Shown one piece after another: positions 23,100-36,136 of a stretch of 64,000 nt of DNA. The notes under the pieces are model-generated. The model did not search any database. It saw only the letters and a list, made by a program, of their open reading frames with translations, and was not told where the DNA came from. Both the position numbers and the translations under genes were made by a program. The stretch's first letter is position 1; each line of letters opens with the position of its first letter. The stretch comes from Corythucha ciliata (Eukaryota; Arthropoda; Insecta; Hemiptera; Tingidae). The stretch spans positions 1,775,009-1,839,008 of the forward strand of contig CM075938.1 in assembly GCA_038030265.1 (NCBI GenBank). Direction: 5' to 3'.

Positions 23100-23289
23100 C
23101 GACTCTTGTCGGTGTTGTTAATAAAATGAAATGAAAAAATAAGTAAATAAATAAAATGAAATAAAAATAAAAGTAGAGAGAAAGAGACTAAATTAGAAAT
23201 AATAGTAGAGGGAAAAGAAAATAAAGAGGAAAGCTTTTCTGTAGTAGAGCGACCCGGAGAGAGAGATCTTTACTCGTCCAAGGTTCGAA

Positions 23290-23825
23290 CATAACTGAAA
23301 AGTTTGAAAAATAACATTGATGTCGAAGTGATTCAAATCAAGGACTTGTGTGACAAATACAACCTTTGCCCTGAACAAGTAAAACAAGAATTGAACGTTT
23401 TTAGAGTTTACTTCCAGGAATTGGAAAAAAAAGACAGTGTTCCGCAAGAAGACCTCAGCAGTGACACATTTGGTGTCTGGGACTCAGAAAACGACGATCC
23501 GCGAGAAGAAGCTCGACATTGGAAAGAAATGAGCTTTTTCAATCCATTAAAAATGATATACCAGCTGTCGGCCTTCCCAAATTTGACCTGCTTGTACAAG
23601 GTTCTTGCGACTTTACCAGTCACAAGCTGCTCAGCTGAAAGAGCTTTAAGTAAACTTAAAATAATCAAGTCGAAGCTGAGGTCAACAATGAGCGATAATC
23701 GTCCGGAAAGTCTGATGATTATCGCTTCAGAAAAAGATATTTTAGAGACAATTCCAGTGGAAACCATAACTGATGAATTCGCACAAAGCTCAGAAGTTCT
23801 AAAAGGTCTACTTCTTTATAAATGA
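23290..23825 (+). pseudogene. hAT-like transposase remnant, C-terminal dimerisation part
   Basis: A 173-residue frame ending with the hAT dimerisation signature: LKMIYQLSAFPNLTCLYKVL, LPVTSCSAERALSKLKIIKS, MSDNRPESLMIIASEKD. The stop TGA falls at 23823-23825. It continues, after the LINE insertion, the part at 18620-19151; a segment between the two is missing. No terminal repeats seen, so the element limits are unknown. Confidence 0.75.
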
Positions 23826-23829
23826 TTTG

Positions 23830-25300
23830 TTTTACTTCCATGTTATTTTGTACTTCATTCGTTGTTCTATTCACTTCTAAAAATAATGTCCCTCCTATTA
23901 GCTAGTTACTGCAGTTAATACCCTAATTACAGTTATACTTTACGCTTGAAACTTATACGGGCAAAAATATGTCTTATTGTTAATTCCGCGTTTACTCCAC
24001 TTTCTTTACATGCCCGGGTCTGAGTATTTCGGTGATACTTCAAAGGAAACTTCAAGGAACGTTCGTTAAAATACGGGCCTTAGGTCCATCTATAATTATG
24101 AACTTTCCTTGAAGTTTCCTTGATCAAGGAACCTTTGAAAACAGTTTTGGCCAGAATAAAATAATGTTTTCTAGCAAATTTCAAGGGTTCCTTAATTTAA
24201 TGTCAAGGAACGGTAATAAATAATGTGGGCGGGCATTGGTCCCTTATTATACCACTTGAAAAACGCTTCTAAAGCGACCGTGGAGACTGCTGATTTTCTC
24301 CCAGCAAACACTGGTTTGTCCAAGTATTTACGAGAATCTAAAAGCGAATTCCATTTGCATGAAATTCTGCACTGGAGAAGTCCATTTCCATCCCTCTCCT
24401 CTGAATTAATACGTAATTATATGTTAATGAAGAAGGCGAGCGGAAACGAATCGGGCAGAATTTCATATGCAAGTGATTTCAAGAAGTCTATGAATGCGTC
24501 CCATACACCTGTTTTCCCCGTCGCATTTAACGCCCCGTAAAAGTACAAACTAACTGGATCCTCTGCGTGTGTGATGAATGCTCATCAATTAGGACCGGTT
24601 GGGGGGGGGGGGGGTAGACGCCACTGCCTCCGCGGAGCGATAAAAATCGACCTTAACCAAGGAGAAAGCGAAACCCTCATTTTTGGCCACTTTGCAGGGC
24701 TCTGACGTATTCTGAGAGGCAGTTTTGGATAAAACCGCTGCAGATCGGGACACTTTGGGAAAATCGGCCAACATTTTAGGCGGACCTCGCTGGCCCACGG
24801 TGGAGCGGAGAAATTTGGCCGGAACCAAGGAGGAAGGCGAATGTTTTAAATAGGGCATGATCCTTCCCCGTTCCCTGGTAAATTGAATACGTTTGTTTGT
24901 GAGAAAATTTCCCCCAAGAACCCTGAAAGTTTTCCCTACCCTAAGCCCTGGATGAATTCCAATTGAGGCGAGTAGCGCGATACTCGCATGGTTTTATAGT
25001 GGGGGGGGGGGACATTAACCTTGACCACCGCTCCGGGCATCGAAATGTCACGCTACGCCCCTGACCGCCTGCATTTCTCAATTCAGCGTGGTTAGAGGGA
25101 CTCATAGTCTGCGTACAGCTCGAATCGAAGCATTTTGAAAAATGGTCCAAAACGCTCATTTTTAGCCACTTTGAGGGGGGCTGACCAGTGGCGGAACAAC
25201 AACTATCGAGGCCCTTTAATCTCTAATTAAACTAGGAATACACTTTTTAAGAGGCGTTTGCAGATCGGAGCGATAAACTCACGTTAGTGGCGTTGAAGTA
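23830..25300. other. No recognised gene; dispersed repeat fragments
   Basis: 23.98-24.2 kb contains small inverted motifs (AAGGAAACTTCAAGGAAC). 24.6-25.2 kb carries pieces with poly-G or poly-C runs and the phrases TTTTTGGCCACTTTGCAGGG and CAGATCGG-ACACTTTGGGAAAATCGGCC, which recur loosely at 26.4-26.6 kb. A frame at 24223-24540 has no recognisable domain. Confidence 0.4.
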
Positions 25301-26400
25301 CATATTTTTCTCAAGTTTAGCCACAAAATTGCCTCCGAAAACCGTGTATGTGCGTTTTCTCATTTTTACCTGAGAATGAGGGTTTTTCTCAATACTACTA
25401 AGCACATTTTAGCTGTGAATTATCGTTTGTTTCTCAATTTTATCCGCGAATTAGCTGATTTTCTCATTTTTACCTGCGAATCGGCGCTTTTTATAAGCTC
25501 TTAGCCGTGAAGTTGCCTCAAGAATCCGCAAATTAGGTAGCGTTTGAGTGCTCTTTCCTTTTCCAATTTTATCCGTAAATTAGCCATTTTTCTAAATTTA
25601 AGCCGTGAATTAGTGCTTTTCATCATTTTAAACGCCAATTCGTGATTTCTCTATTTATTATCCGCGAATTAGTGCTTTTTTAAAGTTTTAGCCGCTTGAA
25701 TTAGCGCTTTTTCTCCGCTTTATTCCCGAAGTTGCCTCAGGAATCCGTGAGTTGGCGTTTTCTCAATTTAAGCTGTGATTACCGTTGAAGTAGCGTTTGA
25801 GTGCTCTTTCCCGATTTTCTCCATTTTAAACATGTTCGTGTTTGCGAATTCACGTTTTTCTTTATTTTACCCGCGACTTATCGCTTTTTCACAATTTTAG
25901 CCGCTTGATCTAGCGCTTTTTCTCAATTTTATTCCCGAAGTTCCCAAGAATCTGCTAGTTGGCGTTCTCTCAGTTTCAACTGTGAATTAGCATTTTTACC
26001 CTCAATTTTAGCAGTAAATGAGCACATTCTTTAATTTTAGCTGCGAATTATAGCGCCTTTTTTTGATTTCATCCGTAAAATCGGAATTGTCCGTACCTGT
26101 GAATTAGTTTTCCTCCACTTTTAGACGCGAATTCGCGTTTTTCTCGGTTTCACGCGGTGAATCAGCGCTTTTTCTCAATTTCGGTCCCAGCCGCGAGAAT
26201 CCGTGAGTTGGCGTTGTCTCAATTTTAGGTGTGAATTTGCGTTTTTTTCTCAATTTTAGCACGCTGTCTTAATTTTAGCTGCGATTTTTAGCGCTTTTTC
26301 TCGACTTTATCCGTGAAATCGTAATTTTCCATACTTTTAGTAGTGTGAATCAGCGTTTTTGTCTATTTCACTCGTGAATCGTGAGTCTACGCTGAAACGG
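25300..26400. repeat. Degenerate ~30-bp array, type B, reverse orientation
   Basis: About 35 loose copies of GCGAATTAGCGNTTTTTCTC followed by AATTTTAGCC. Same family as 4080-5545. Confidence 0.65.
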
Positions 26401-28251
26401 CGGGCATTTCTCCCCCCGTCCCCCCGCCCCTCGGGACCACCATCCCCCCGGATCGTCCTGGAGACGAATTGTGTTTGACGCAGATCGGAATACTTTAAGA
26501 AAATTGGCCGAAATTTTCGCCCCACTTGACACCATGGTGCATTTTGACAAAAATGGCCCAAAACCTCCTATTTTGAGGTTTCTCATCACGGGGAATCGGA
26601 AAATCGAAACAGATTTTCCAACGGACCTGCCGTTGAAGAGGTTCTCCCCGTGATTCCGGCAACCTGACCCGACCCATAACGCCAATAACGACGAAAACTC
26701 TCCTATCTGTTTGTTTACCGAACGTTTACGTTTTTTGTTCAGACAAAATTGTCGTTTGTTTAGCCTTACAATTACTTTGAACAACAGACAAACTCGGGTG
26801 CGGCTAGATAGCTTCACGCTCCCCGACCCATGAACGAAATCGTTTGTTTAGCGGCATATCTCAACGTAAAATCGGTTGTTTACGTTTGTTTAGGCTGTTA
26901 AGGCATATGTACGCTCGTTTTAGTGCCCCTCGAAAACGCTGCCAGTGGACGACCGGCCAAAATGCTGAACTGAACGACTCTCACAGATGCGGCAAATTTC
27001 CTTATATTCCTCGTGGGTACCTACCAAAATTACTCAAGAAATACGTGCAATTGATTGGGAACAAGATTGATTCCGAACGTCACGAAGACCGAAGTGGAAA
27101 AAAATCAATTTTATTCCGATTGAAATAAAATTATAAATATTGAAAATGTTTCTATCGATGGCAGACTCTCTGCCTGACCGCCAGCTGCCACGCCGAACCG
27201 CTTTTCTGGTGTTCTTTTCATTATAAGTTGTTCCTGGGTCGGGAGAGTGAAGGCAGCCGCACCCTACTTTGTTGTTCAAATTACTTGAAAGGCTAAACAA
27301 AGATTTTGGCGAAACAAACGTAAACAAACGATGTTAAGGCTAGAAATGGCGCTAAACAAACGATTTCGTTCATGGGTCGAGTTGCGTAAAGTTAGCCGCA
27401 CCCAACTATTTTTTTTTTAATTTCTTAAAATTGTGTTTCAAAATGATAAACAAACGAAACTGTTGGCTAAACAAACAATGTTAAGGCTAGAAATGGCGCC
27501 GAACAAACTATGTTCATCTTATGTCGAGTTAAGTGAACTTGGCCTAACCATGCGTGTTTGTTTTCAGAAGAATAATGTTTCGAAATGCTAAACAAACGTC
27601 AAATATGGCTTAAAAAACGATTTTAACGTGGAGATATGCCGCAAAACAAACGATTTCGTTCATTGATCGGGGAGCGTGAAGCTATACCCGCACCCTAGTT
27701 TGTTTGTTTTTTAAAGTGCTTGATAGGCTAAACAAACGAAAATCTCGGCTAAACAAACGTAAACAAACGATGAAATGGCGCTAAACAAACGATTTCGTTC
27801 GTGGGTCGAGTTGCGTGAAGTTAGCCGCACCCAACTATTTTTTTAAAAGAAATTAATGTTTCAAAATACTGAACATACGAACATTTTTGGCTGCACAAAC
27901 GTAAACAATGTTAAGGCGAGAAATGGCGCCGAACAAACGATTTTGATCATATGTCGGATTAAGAAACTTGGCCTATCCATGCATGTTTGTTTCCAGAAGA
28001 CTAATGTTTCGAAATGCTAAACAAACGTCAAATGTGGCTAAACAAACGATTTTACGTAGAGATATGTCGCTAAACAAACAATTTCGTTCATGGGTCGGCG
28101 AGCGTGAAGGTAGCCGCACCCTGGTTTGTTTTTTTGTACGAAGTACTTGAAGGGCTAAACAAACGTAAACAAACAATGTTAAGGCTAGAAATGGCGCCAA
28201 ACAAACAATTTCAATCATATGTCGGGTTACGTAAACTTGGCCAAACCACGC

Positions 28252-29326
28252 ATGTTTATGCACGTGAACCTGGCGGCACACATATCACCAAACACGACGA
28301 AAATGGCGCCATTCGTTTGTTTACTGTTTGTTTACGTCTGTTTAGCCAAAATTTTCGTTTGTTTAGCCCTGCAAAATAAAATTTTTTAAAAAACAAAATG
28401 TGTGCCGCCAACTTCACGCAACGGCACACATGACCCCAATCGTTTGTTTCGCTACATATTCAGACACAACTTCGTTTGTTTACGTTTATTTAGCCCAAAT
28501 TTTCGTTTGTTTAGCCCTGCAACATACAATTTTTTGAAAAACAAAATGTGTGCCGCCAACTTCACGCAACGGCACACATGACCCCAATCGTTTGTTTCGC
28601 TACATATTCGGACAGAGCTTCGTTTGTTTACGTTAGTTTGGCCCAAATTTTCGTTTGTTTAGCCCAGCAAAACATGTATTTATGAGAAAATACATCATGT
28701 GTGCCGCCAACTTCACGCAACGGCACACACGACCCCAATCGTTTTTTTTAGTTACATATTCGGACAAAAAATCGTTAGTTTAGGCCAAATTTTCGTTTGT
28801 TAAGCCTAAATTTTCGTTTGTTTAGCCCATCAAAACATGTATTTATAAGAAAATACGTCATGTGTGCCGCCAACTTGCGGGAAGTTGGCGGCACACAACA
28901 TGATTTATATTCTCATAAATACATGTTTTGCTGGGCTAAACAAACGAAAATTTGGGCTAAACAAACGTAAACAAGCGAAACAAACGATTGGGTTCATGTG
29001 TGCCGTTGCGTAAAGTTGGCGGCACACATTTTGTTTTTTTAAAAAATTGTATTTTGCAGGGCTAAACAAACGAAAATTTGGGCTAAACTAACGTAAACAA
29101 ACGAAGCTCTGTCCGAATATGTAGCGAAACAAACGATTGGGGTCATGTGTGCCGTTGCGTGAAGTTGGCGGCACACATTTTGTTTTTTTAAAAAATTGTA
29201 TTTTGCAGGGCTAAACAAACGAAAATTTTGGCTAAACAAACGTAAACAAACAGTAAACAAACGAATGGCGCCATTTTCGTCGTGTTTGGTGATATGTGTG
29301 CCGCCAGATTCACGTGCATCGCATGT
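28252..29326. repeat. ~1-kb palindrome within the AAACAAACG array
   Basis: The centre is GCCGCCAACTT-GCGGG-AAGTTGGCGGC (loop 28877-28881). Outer arms match CACGTGAACCTGGCGGCACA (about 28260) with its inverse near 29320, and CACGACGAAAATGGCGCCAT with its inverse near 29270. Within the arms a ~140-bp subunit (GTGTGCCGCCAACTTCACGC, then ATTTTCGTTTGTTTAGCCC) is repeated in tandem, more often on the left. Confidence 0.8.
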
Positions 29327-30488
29327 ATGTTTCAAAAAAAAAAAAAAAAACCCTGCGAATTATCGAACAATCCCTAATTATTTCGACTGTTTATAGGTTT
29401 ATTATTCATGGATGTAGTCAAATCCGGCTTGAAATTACATGAAAATCGACTACCCACACCCCTATGATCCCAAATCCTTTGAAAACCCCCATTTTAGACC
29501 CGCTTTTGGCCCATAAAACCCCAGGAAGTTATTTGATCAAACTGATCAGATATTAGGACTAACTAGAACCCAAATGGAGTCTATGTGCGAAAGAACGAGT
29601 TTTCAAGATATGGCCCGGACGGCGGACGGACTTTTTTTTTAATATTTCAGATTTGGATTCTACGCACTTTGAAACGTAAAACTACAAATTTTGAGGGGGG
29701 GGGTCAAAACAATTTGTTGCGATACGATTACAAAGACTTATTATTGAGAAATAATAAGTCAATGATGTTTCGAAATGCTAAAAAAGAGACTAATATGGCT
29801 AAACAAACAATTTTATGTTGAAATATGCCGCGAAACAAACGATTTCGTTCATTGGTCTGGGAGCGTGAAGTTACCCGCACCCTAGTTTGTTTGTTTTTTA
29901 AAGTGCTTGACAGGCAAAACAAACGAAAATCTCGGCTAAACAAACGTAAACAACCGATGTTAAGTCTGAAAATGGCGCTAAACAAACGATTTCGTTCATG
30001 GGACGGGGAGCGTGAAGCCAGCCGCACCACACTTTGTTGTTCAAAGTACTTGAAAGGCTAAAGAAACAAAGATTTTGGCGAAACAAACGATGTTAAGGCT
30101 AGAAATTACGCTAGACAAACGATTTCGTTCATGGGTCGAGTTGCGTGAAGTTAGCCGCACCCAACTATTTGTTAAAAAAGAATTCATGTTTCAAAATGCT
30201 GAACATACGAAAATTTTGGCAGCACAAACGTAAACAAACAATGTTAAAGCTAGAAATGGCACCAAACAAACAATTTCAATCATATATCGGGTTACGTAAA
30301 CTTGGTCAAACCACGCATGTTTGTTTTTTTTTAAAAAAGCAATGTTTCGAAATGCTAAAAAAACGACTAATATGGCTAAACAAACGATTTTATGCTGAAA
30401 TATGCCGCAAAACAAACGATTTCGTTCGTTGGTCGGGGAGCGTGAAGCTACCCGCCAACACCAACAAACGAAAATTTTGGTTAAACAA

Positions 30489-30890
30489 ACGATGTCAAGG
30501 CTAGAAATGGCGCCGAACAAACGATGTTAAGGCTAGAAATGGCGCCGAACAAACGATGTTAAGGCTAGAAATGGCGCTAAACAAACGATTTCGTTCATGG
30601 GTCGGGTTGCGTTAAGTTAGCCGCACCCAACTATTTTTTAGAAAAGAAATTCGTGTTTCGAAATGATAAAGAAACGAAAATTTTGGCTAAACAAACGATG
30701 TTAAGGCTAGAAATGTCGCCGAACAAACGATGTTAAGGCTAGAAATGGCGCCGAACAAACGATGTTAAGGCTAGCAATGGCGCCGAACAAACGATGTTAA
30801 GGCTAGAAATGGCGCCGAACAAACGATGTTAAGGCTAGAACTGGCGCCGAACAAACTATGTTAAGGCTAGAAATGGCGCCGAACAAACGA
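30489..30890. repeat. 32-bp tandem repeat
   Basis: Unit AAACGATGTTAAGGCTAGAA plus ATGGCGCCGAAC, period exactly 32 bp. About three copies lie at 30489-30590 and six at 30696-30890, separated by other array sequence. Copies differ by only a few substitutions, so expansion is recent. Confidence 0.85.
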
Positions 30891-31559
30891 TTCCAATCAT
30901 ATGTCGGGTTACGTAAACTTGGCCAAACCACGCATGTTTGTTTTAAAAAAAAATAATGTTTCGAAATGCTAAACAAACGACTAATACCGATAATCAAACG
31001 ATTTTATGTTGAATTAAGCAAAACAAACGGTTTTGTGTTCAAACATGCCGCAAAACAAACGATTTCGTTCGTTGGTCGGAGAGCGTGAAGCTACCCGCAC
31101 CCTAGTTTGTTTGTTGTTCAAAGTACTTGAAGGGCTGAACAAACGAACATTATGGCTAAACAAACGATGTTAAGGCTAGAAATGGCGCTAAACAAACGAT
31201 TTCGTTCATGGGTCGGGTTGCGTTAAGTTAGCCGCACCCGACTATTTAAAAAAAAAAAGAAATTCGTGTTTCGAAATGATAAACAAACGTTAACAAACGA
31301 ATGGCATGGTTTTCATCGTCTTTGGCGTTATGGGTCGGGTCAGGTTCACGTGCGTGATTCCGGCGAGTTTAGCCCGTTTTCTGTGGCACAGTAAAACTTT
31401 TTACCACGCTTTCTACTACGTCATATTGAGATATGTTGCATGCTGCCTGATTCCATCAGTAGGTATATTCGCCATTTTTGTACGCGACTTATATCGAGCA
31501 CTTTGCGACCAACGTTATACGATCAACCTTGTTCAAACTAATAGATTTGTATTATAAAA

Positions 31560-33196
<1,637 letters not shown>

Positions 33197-33570
33197 GGTC
33201 TAGATATCGTTATTTCGTTCCACAAACTTGCCGAAAACGGACACCGACCTGATACGGCGAAGACGAATTTTTATCACAAGTTGTCGCCACAACTGTTGCC
33301 CCTAGACTGACAATCTCAACAGTTACCTCTCCAGCTCGCCATCTGATGCAATTTTAAACGTTATCAGATAACAAGAAATCCTCGTTTTCTGTGACAGCTG
33401 ACAGTCGATAATTATCTGCCTGTAAATGAACGGTTTGCTAATGTACCTAATTTGCAAATTATGACATTCAGTTATAATTTATGTTAAGACGCTGATCGAT
33501 TCCAATTCGCGACTGGAAATTTCTTCTTTACCATTCTACCTATTCGGCTGTTTTTTTTTTTGTTGTTAAA
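33197..33570. promoter_or_regulatory. Shared 374-bp upstream region between FARS2 and the SelT-like gene
   Basis: The two start codons face away from each other across 374 bp with no transposon in it. This holds both 5' UTRs and probably a bidirectional promoter. A palindromic double GATA-type motif, TTATCAGATAA, sits at 33361-33371. No TATA box at a convincing distance from either gene. Confidence 0.6.
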
Positions 33571-33731
33571 ATGACCGACTACACAAAATTGGCTTACTCA
33601 TGCATTCTAGTCTACCTCGTAGTGTGCACTTACAAGGATTTAACAGTTCAAACCAGCACTGACAAACAGATACCGACGACAAGAGTTGGATTCAATGCAA
33701 ATATCGGCCCTACATTGAAATTTCTGTACTG
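33571..33731 (+). CDS. SelT: Selenoprotein T homologue (Cys form), exon 1
   Basis: ATG at 33571 follows an AT-rich leader. It encodes 53 residues plus two bases of a split codon: an N-terminal hydrophobic signal/anchor segment (LAYSCILVYLVVCTY), then GFNANIGPTLKFLY. The donor GTAAGA is at 33732. The split codon TG/C completes as Cys with exon 2, giving the redox motif C-Y-S-C at residues 54-57. The following intron is 16,706 bp and holds most of the mobile elements in this window. Vertebrate SELENOT has Sec at the second redox position; the insect homologues have Cys. Exons 2-4 are at 50438-51022. Confidence 0.92.
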
Positions 33732-34240
33732 GTAAGATCTTTTACATCATGGGCATTTTAAACAATTCTCGTTTAGAATGCCGAGCGGTTTGTAACAGGG
33801 AGAAACTCCCCCCCCCCCCGTTCGAGACACACTTCCAGCTCGGCATTCTAGACGCAGATTTTAAAAGAAATTAAGGTGTTTCCGCCAATAAGAATAACGT
33901 AACTGAGTTTTGATTGCATGACGCCGACCGGGGAAACCGGGAAAAATCAGGAAATCTAGTCATGGAAAAATGAGTGGACTGCTTCTACAACCTAGACTTC
34001 CTTGTATTTGGTGGTTGAACGCAGTGGCGTGGGTAGGAATGGATCAGTTCATGGGCGTAGCCAGCGGGGGGGCTGGGGTGGGCAGTTGCCCTCCCCTAGA
34101 ATCAAAAACGCAGATTTCGTGGGGCAGCTGCCCACCCCCTAAAATTCCAAGAATATCTTCCCTTATCTGGCTAACAGAAACACAAATTTATTAAGCCACG
34201 TGTCCACTGAACGCGCATTGTTCGCGAACAGGGTTTGCAA
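33732..34240. other. Start of SelT intron 1; small hairpin and repeat ends
   Basis: TTTAGAATGCCGAGC at about 33775 and GCTCGGCATTCTAGA at about 33838 form a short hairpin-like MITE remnant. GCAGTGGCGT and TTCATGGGCGTAGCCAGCG phrases near 34020-34070 look like ends of short dispersed elements seen elsewhere in the window. Near 34212-34240 a few codons (RIVREQGLQ) could be the upstream side of the Gypsy Gag that continues at 42166. Confidence 0.4.
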
Positions 34241-34739
34241 AGGGTCTGTCTAAAACGCGGATCTGCAAATCTGCAAGATTAACACCTCGCATCTGCAGAT
34301 TAACACCCCAAATCTGCAGATTAACACCTAAAATTCCGTAATTCAACGAAAATGAGACTACAATTGAAAAATAAAGTTAAAGTAGACCAATAGTAGGCAC
34401 AACATTACCGATCATATTTTAGTAAGACAATAATGAAGCGACACAATCGAACAATCACTTTTACTTCATTCGCTCAGACTTCAATTGCATGCAACAGCCA
34501 ATCATACCATTTACAAAAATTTGCTTAAATTTTTACGCTTCCATGTAAATACAACAGGCACTTCCCCCCTACCGTGCAGATCTGCAGATTCATAAAAGCC
34601 TGCAGATCGGCCACTTAGCGGTAATTGTTCAGCCTCAAAATGCATACTAAAGCTAATCCAACAATTTGAAATGATTCACCCCAATTTTGACCCCTCCTTG
34701 TCAATGGGGTGCACCTAATTCACTGACCAAGGTTACGAA

Positions 34740-36037
34740 TTTTACTGACCAGCCTATATCTCCACTAATAATAGTCAAATGTGATTGTCATTCAGTACAT
34801 GTGAAGTACTCACGTGGCAGCAAATGCTGTCCAAGTTTGACTGCGATCCGACAAAATGGCGGTCATGTTCTCCCCGCAACGAACACGTTCGAATTTTACT
34901 GACCAGCCTGGTTCTCCACTAATAATAGTCAAATGTGAATGTCATTCAGCACATTAAAAGTACTCACGTGGCAGCAAATGCTGACCATGTTTGGCTGTGA
35001 TCCGACAAAATGGCGGTCATGTTCTCCCCACAACGAACACGTTCGAATTTTACTGACCATCCTGTACCTCCCCTGATAATGGTCGAATGTGGTTGTCATT
35101 CAGCACATGTGAAGTACTCACGTGGCAGCCAATGCTGTCCAAATTTGGCTGCGATCCGACAAAATGGCGGTCATGATCTCCCCGCTACGAACACGTTCGA
35201 ATTTTACTGACCATCCTGTACCTCCCCTGATAATGGTCGAATGTGGTTGTCATTCAGCACATGTGAAGTACTCACGTGGCAGCCAACGCTGTCCAAATTT
35301 GGCTGCGATCCGACAAAATGGCGGTCATGATCTCCCCGCAACGAACACGTTCGAATTTTACTGACCAGCCTGAATCTCCACTAATAATAGTCAAATGTGA
35401 ATGTTATTCAGCACATTAAAAGTACTCACGTGGCAGCAAATGTTGACCATGTTTGGCTGCGATAAGAAAAACGGCGGTCATGTTCTCCCCGCAACGAACG
35501 CGTTCGAATTTTACTGACCAGCCTGTACCTCCACTAATAAAAGTCAAATATGGTTTCCCTTCAGCACACGTGCAGTACTCATGTGGCAGCAAAAGCTATC
35601 CAAGTTTGGCCGCGATCCGACAAAATGGCGGTCATGTTCCTCCCGCAACGAACACGTTCGAATTTTACTGACCATCCTGTACCTCCCCTGGTAATGGTCG
35701 AATGTGGTTGTCATTCAGCACATGTGAAGTACTCACGTGGCAGCAAGTGCTGTCCAAGTTTGGCTGCGATCTGAAATAATGGCGGTCATGTTCTCATAGC
35801 AACGAACACGTTCGAATTTTACTGACCAGCCTGAATCTCCACTAATAATAGTCAAATGTGAATGTCATTCAGCACATTAAAAGTACTCACGTGGCAGCAA
35901 ATGCTGACCATGTTTGGCTGCGATCCGACAAAATGGCGGTCATGTTCTCCCCGCAACGAACAAGTTCGAATTTTACTGACCAGCCTGAATCTCCACTAAT
36001 AATAGTCAAATGTGAATGTCATTCAGCACATTAAAAG
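34740..36037 (+). repeat. 154-bp tandem repeat array, left arm of the foldback element
   Basis: Eight anchors of GTTCGAATTTTACTGACC fall at 34887, 35041, 35195, 35349, 35502, 35656, 35810 and 35964, spaced 153-154 bp. Each unit also carries ACTCACGTGGCAGC and GATCCGACAAAATGGCGGTC. Stop-free frames across units are by-products of the repeat. The array is cut at 36037 by the Copia insertion and continues briefly at 40257. Confidence 0.9.
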
Positions 36038-36136
36038 TGTTGAGACATAAACCCAGAGTTGTTGAAGACAGAACGTATAATACATTTTTATTTTGTTACA
36101 TATGCTCAATTACAGTAAAGATGTTGCTTCTCAACA
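36038..36136 (-). repeat. 3' LTR of the young Copia element
   Basis: 99 bp, identical to 40158-40256. Its first five bases on minus (TGTTG) supply the last Cys codon and most of the TGA stop of Gag-Pol. Confidence 0.95.

Larger units (their letters stand above)
19152..23285 (-). mobile_element. I-like non-LTR retrotransposon with RNase H, decayed, inside the hAT remnant
   Basis: Minus-strand order: ORF1 N-terminal piece (23099-22599), endonuclease (22449-21595), reverse transcriptase (21551-19965) and RNase H (19662 to about 19152). A LINE with an RNase H domain fits the I/Nimb/Loner group. Frames are broken by several shifts and stops, and most of ORF1 including its zinc knuckles is missing. 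RNase H runs straight into hAT sequence with no 3' UTR or A-rich tail. No target duplication found. Limits are estimated to within about 20 bp. Confidence 0.75.
26650..31370. repeat. AAACAAACG-rich tandem array bounded by inverted ends
   Basis: A ~4.7-kb block composed almost entirely of CTAAACAAACG-type motifs linked by recurring phrases: GATTTCGTTCATGGGTCGGG, GCGTGAAGTTAGCCGCACCC and GTTAAGGCTAGAAATGGCGC. The left end (near 26655-26690) reads AACCTGACCCGACCCATAAC then GCCAATAACGACGAAAA. The right end (near 31310-31360) carries the same phrase inverted (GGCGTTATGGGTCGGGTCAG). It may be one composite foldback-type element or a satellite captured between two ends. No coding frame. Confidence 0.7.

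Noticed and set aside
24223..24540. 105-codon frame
   Set aside because: No recognisable domain, splice context or repeat of the frame elsewhere; may be chance.
31306..31557. 83-codon hydrophobic frame after FARS2
   Set aside because: Overlaps the end of the AAACAAACG array and has no family resemblance.
33571..33770. SelT exon 1 read through the donor as FLYW
   Set aside because: The GTAAGA donor splits the codon; splicing gives the family motif FLYCYSCGY.
35010..35774. Several 66-80 codon frames reading FTDHPVPPLIMVECGCHSAHV
   Set aside because: They recur once per 154-bp unit and are by-products of the tandem repeat in a foldback element.
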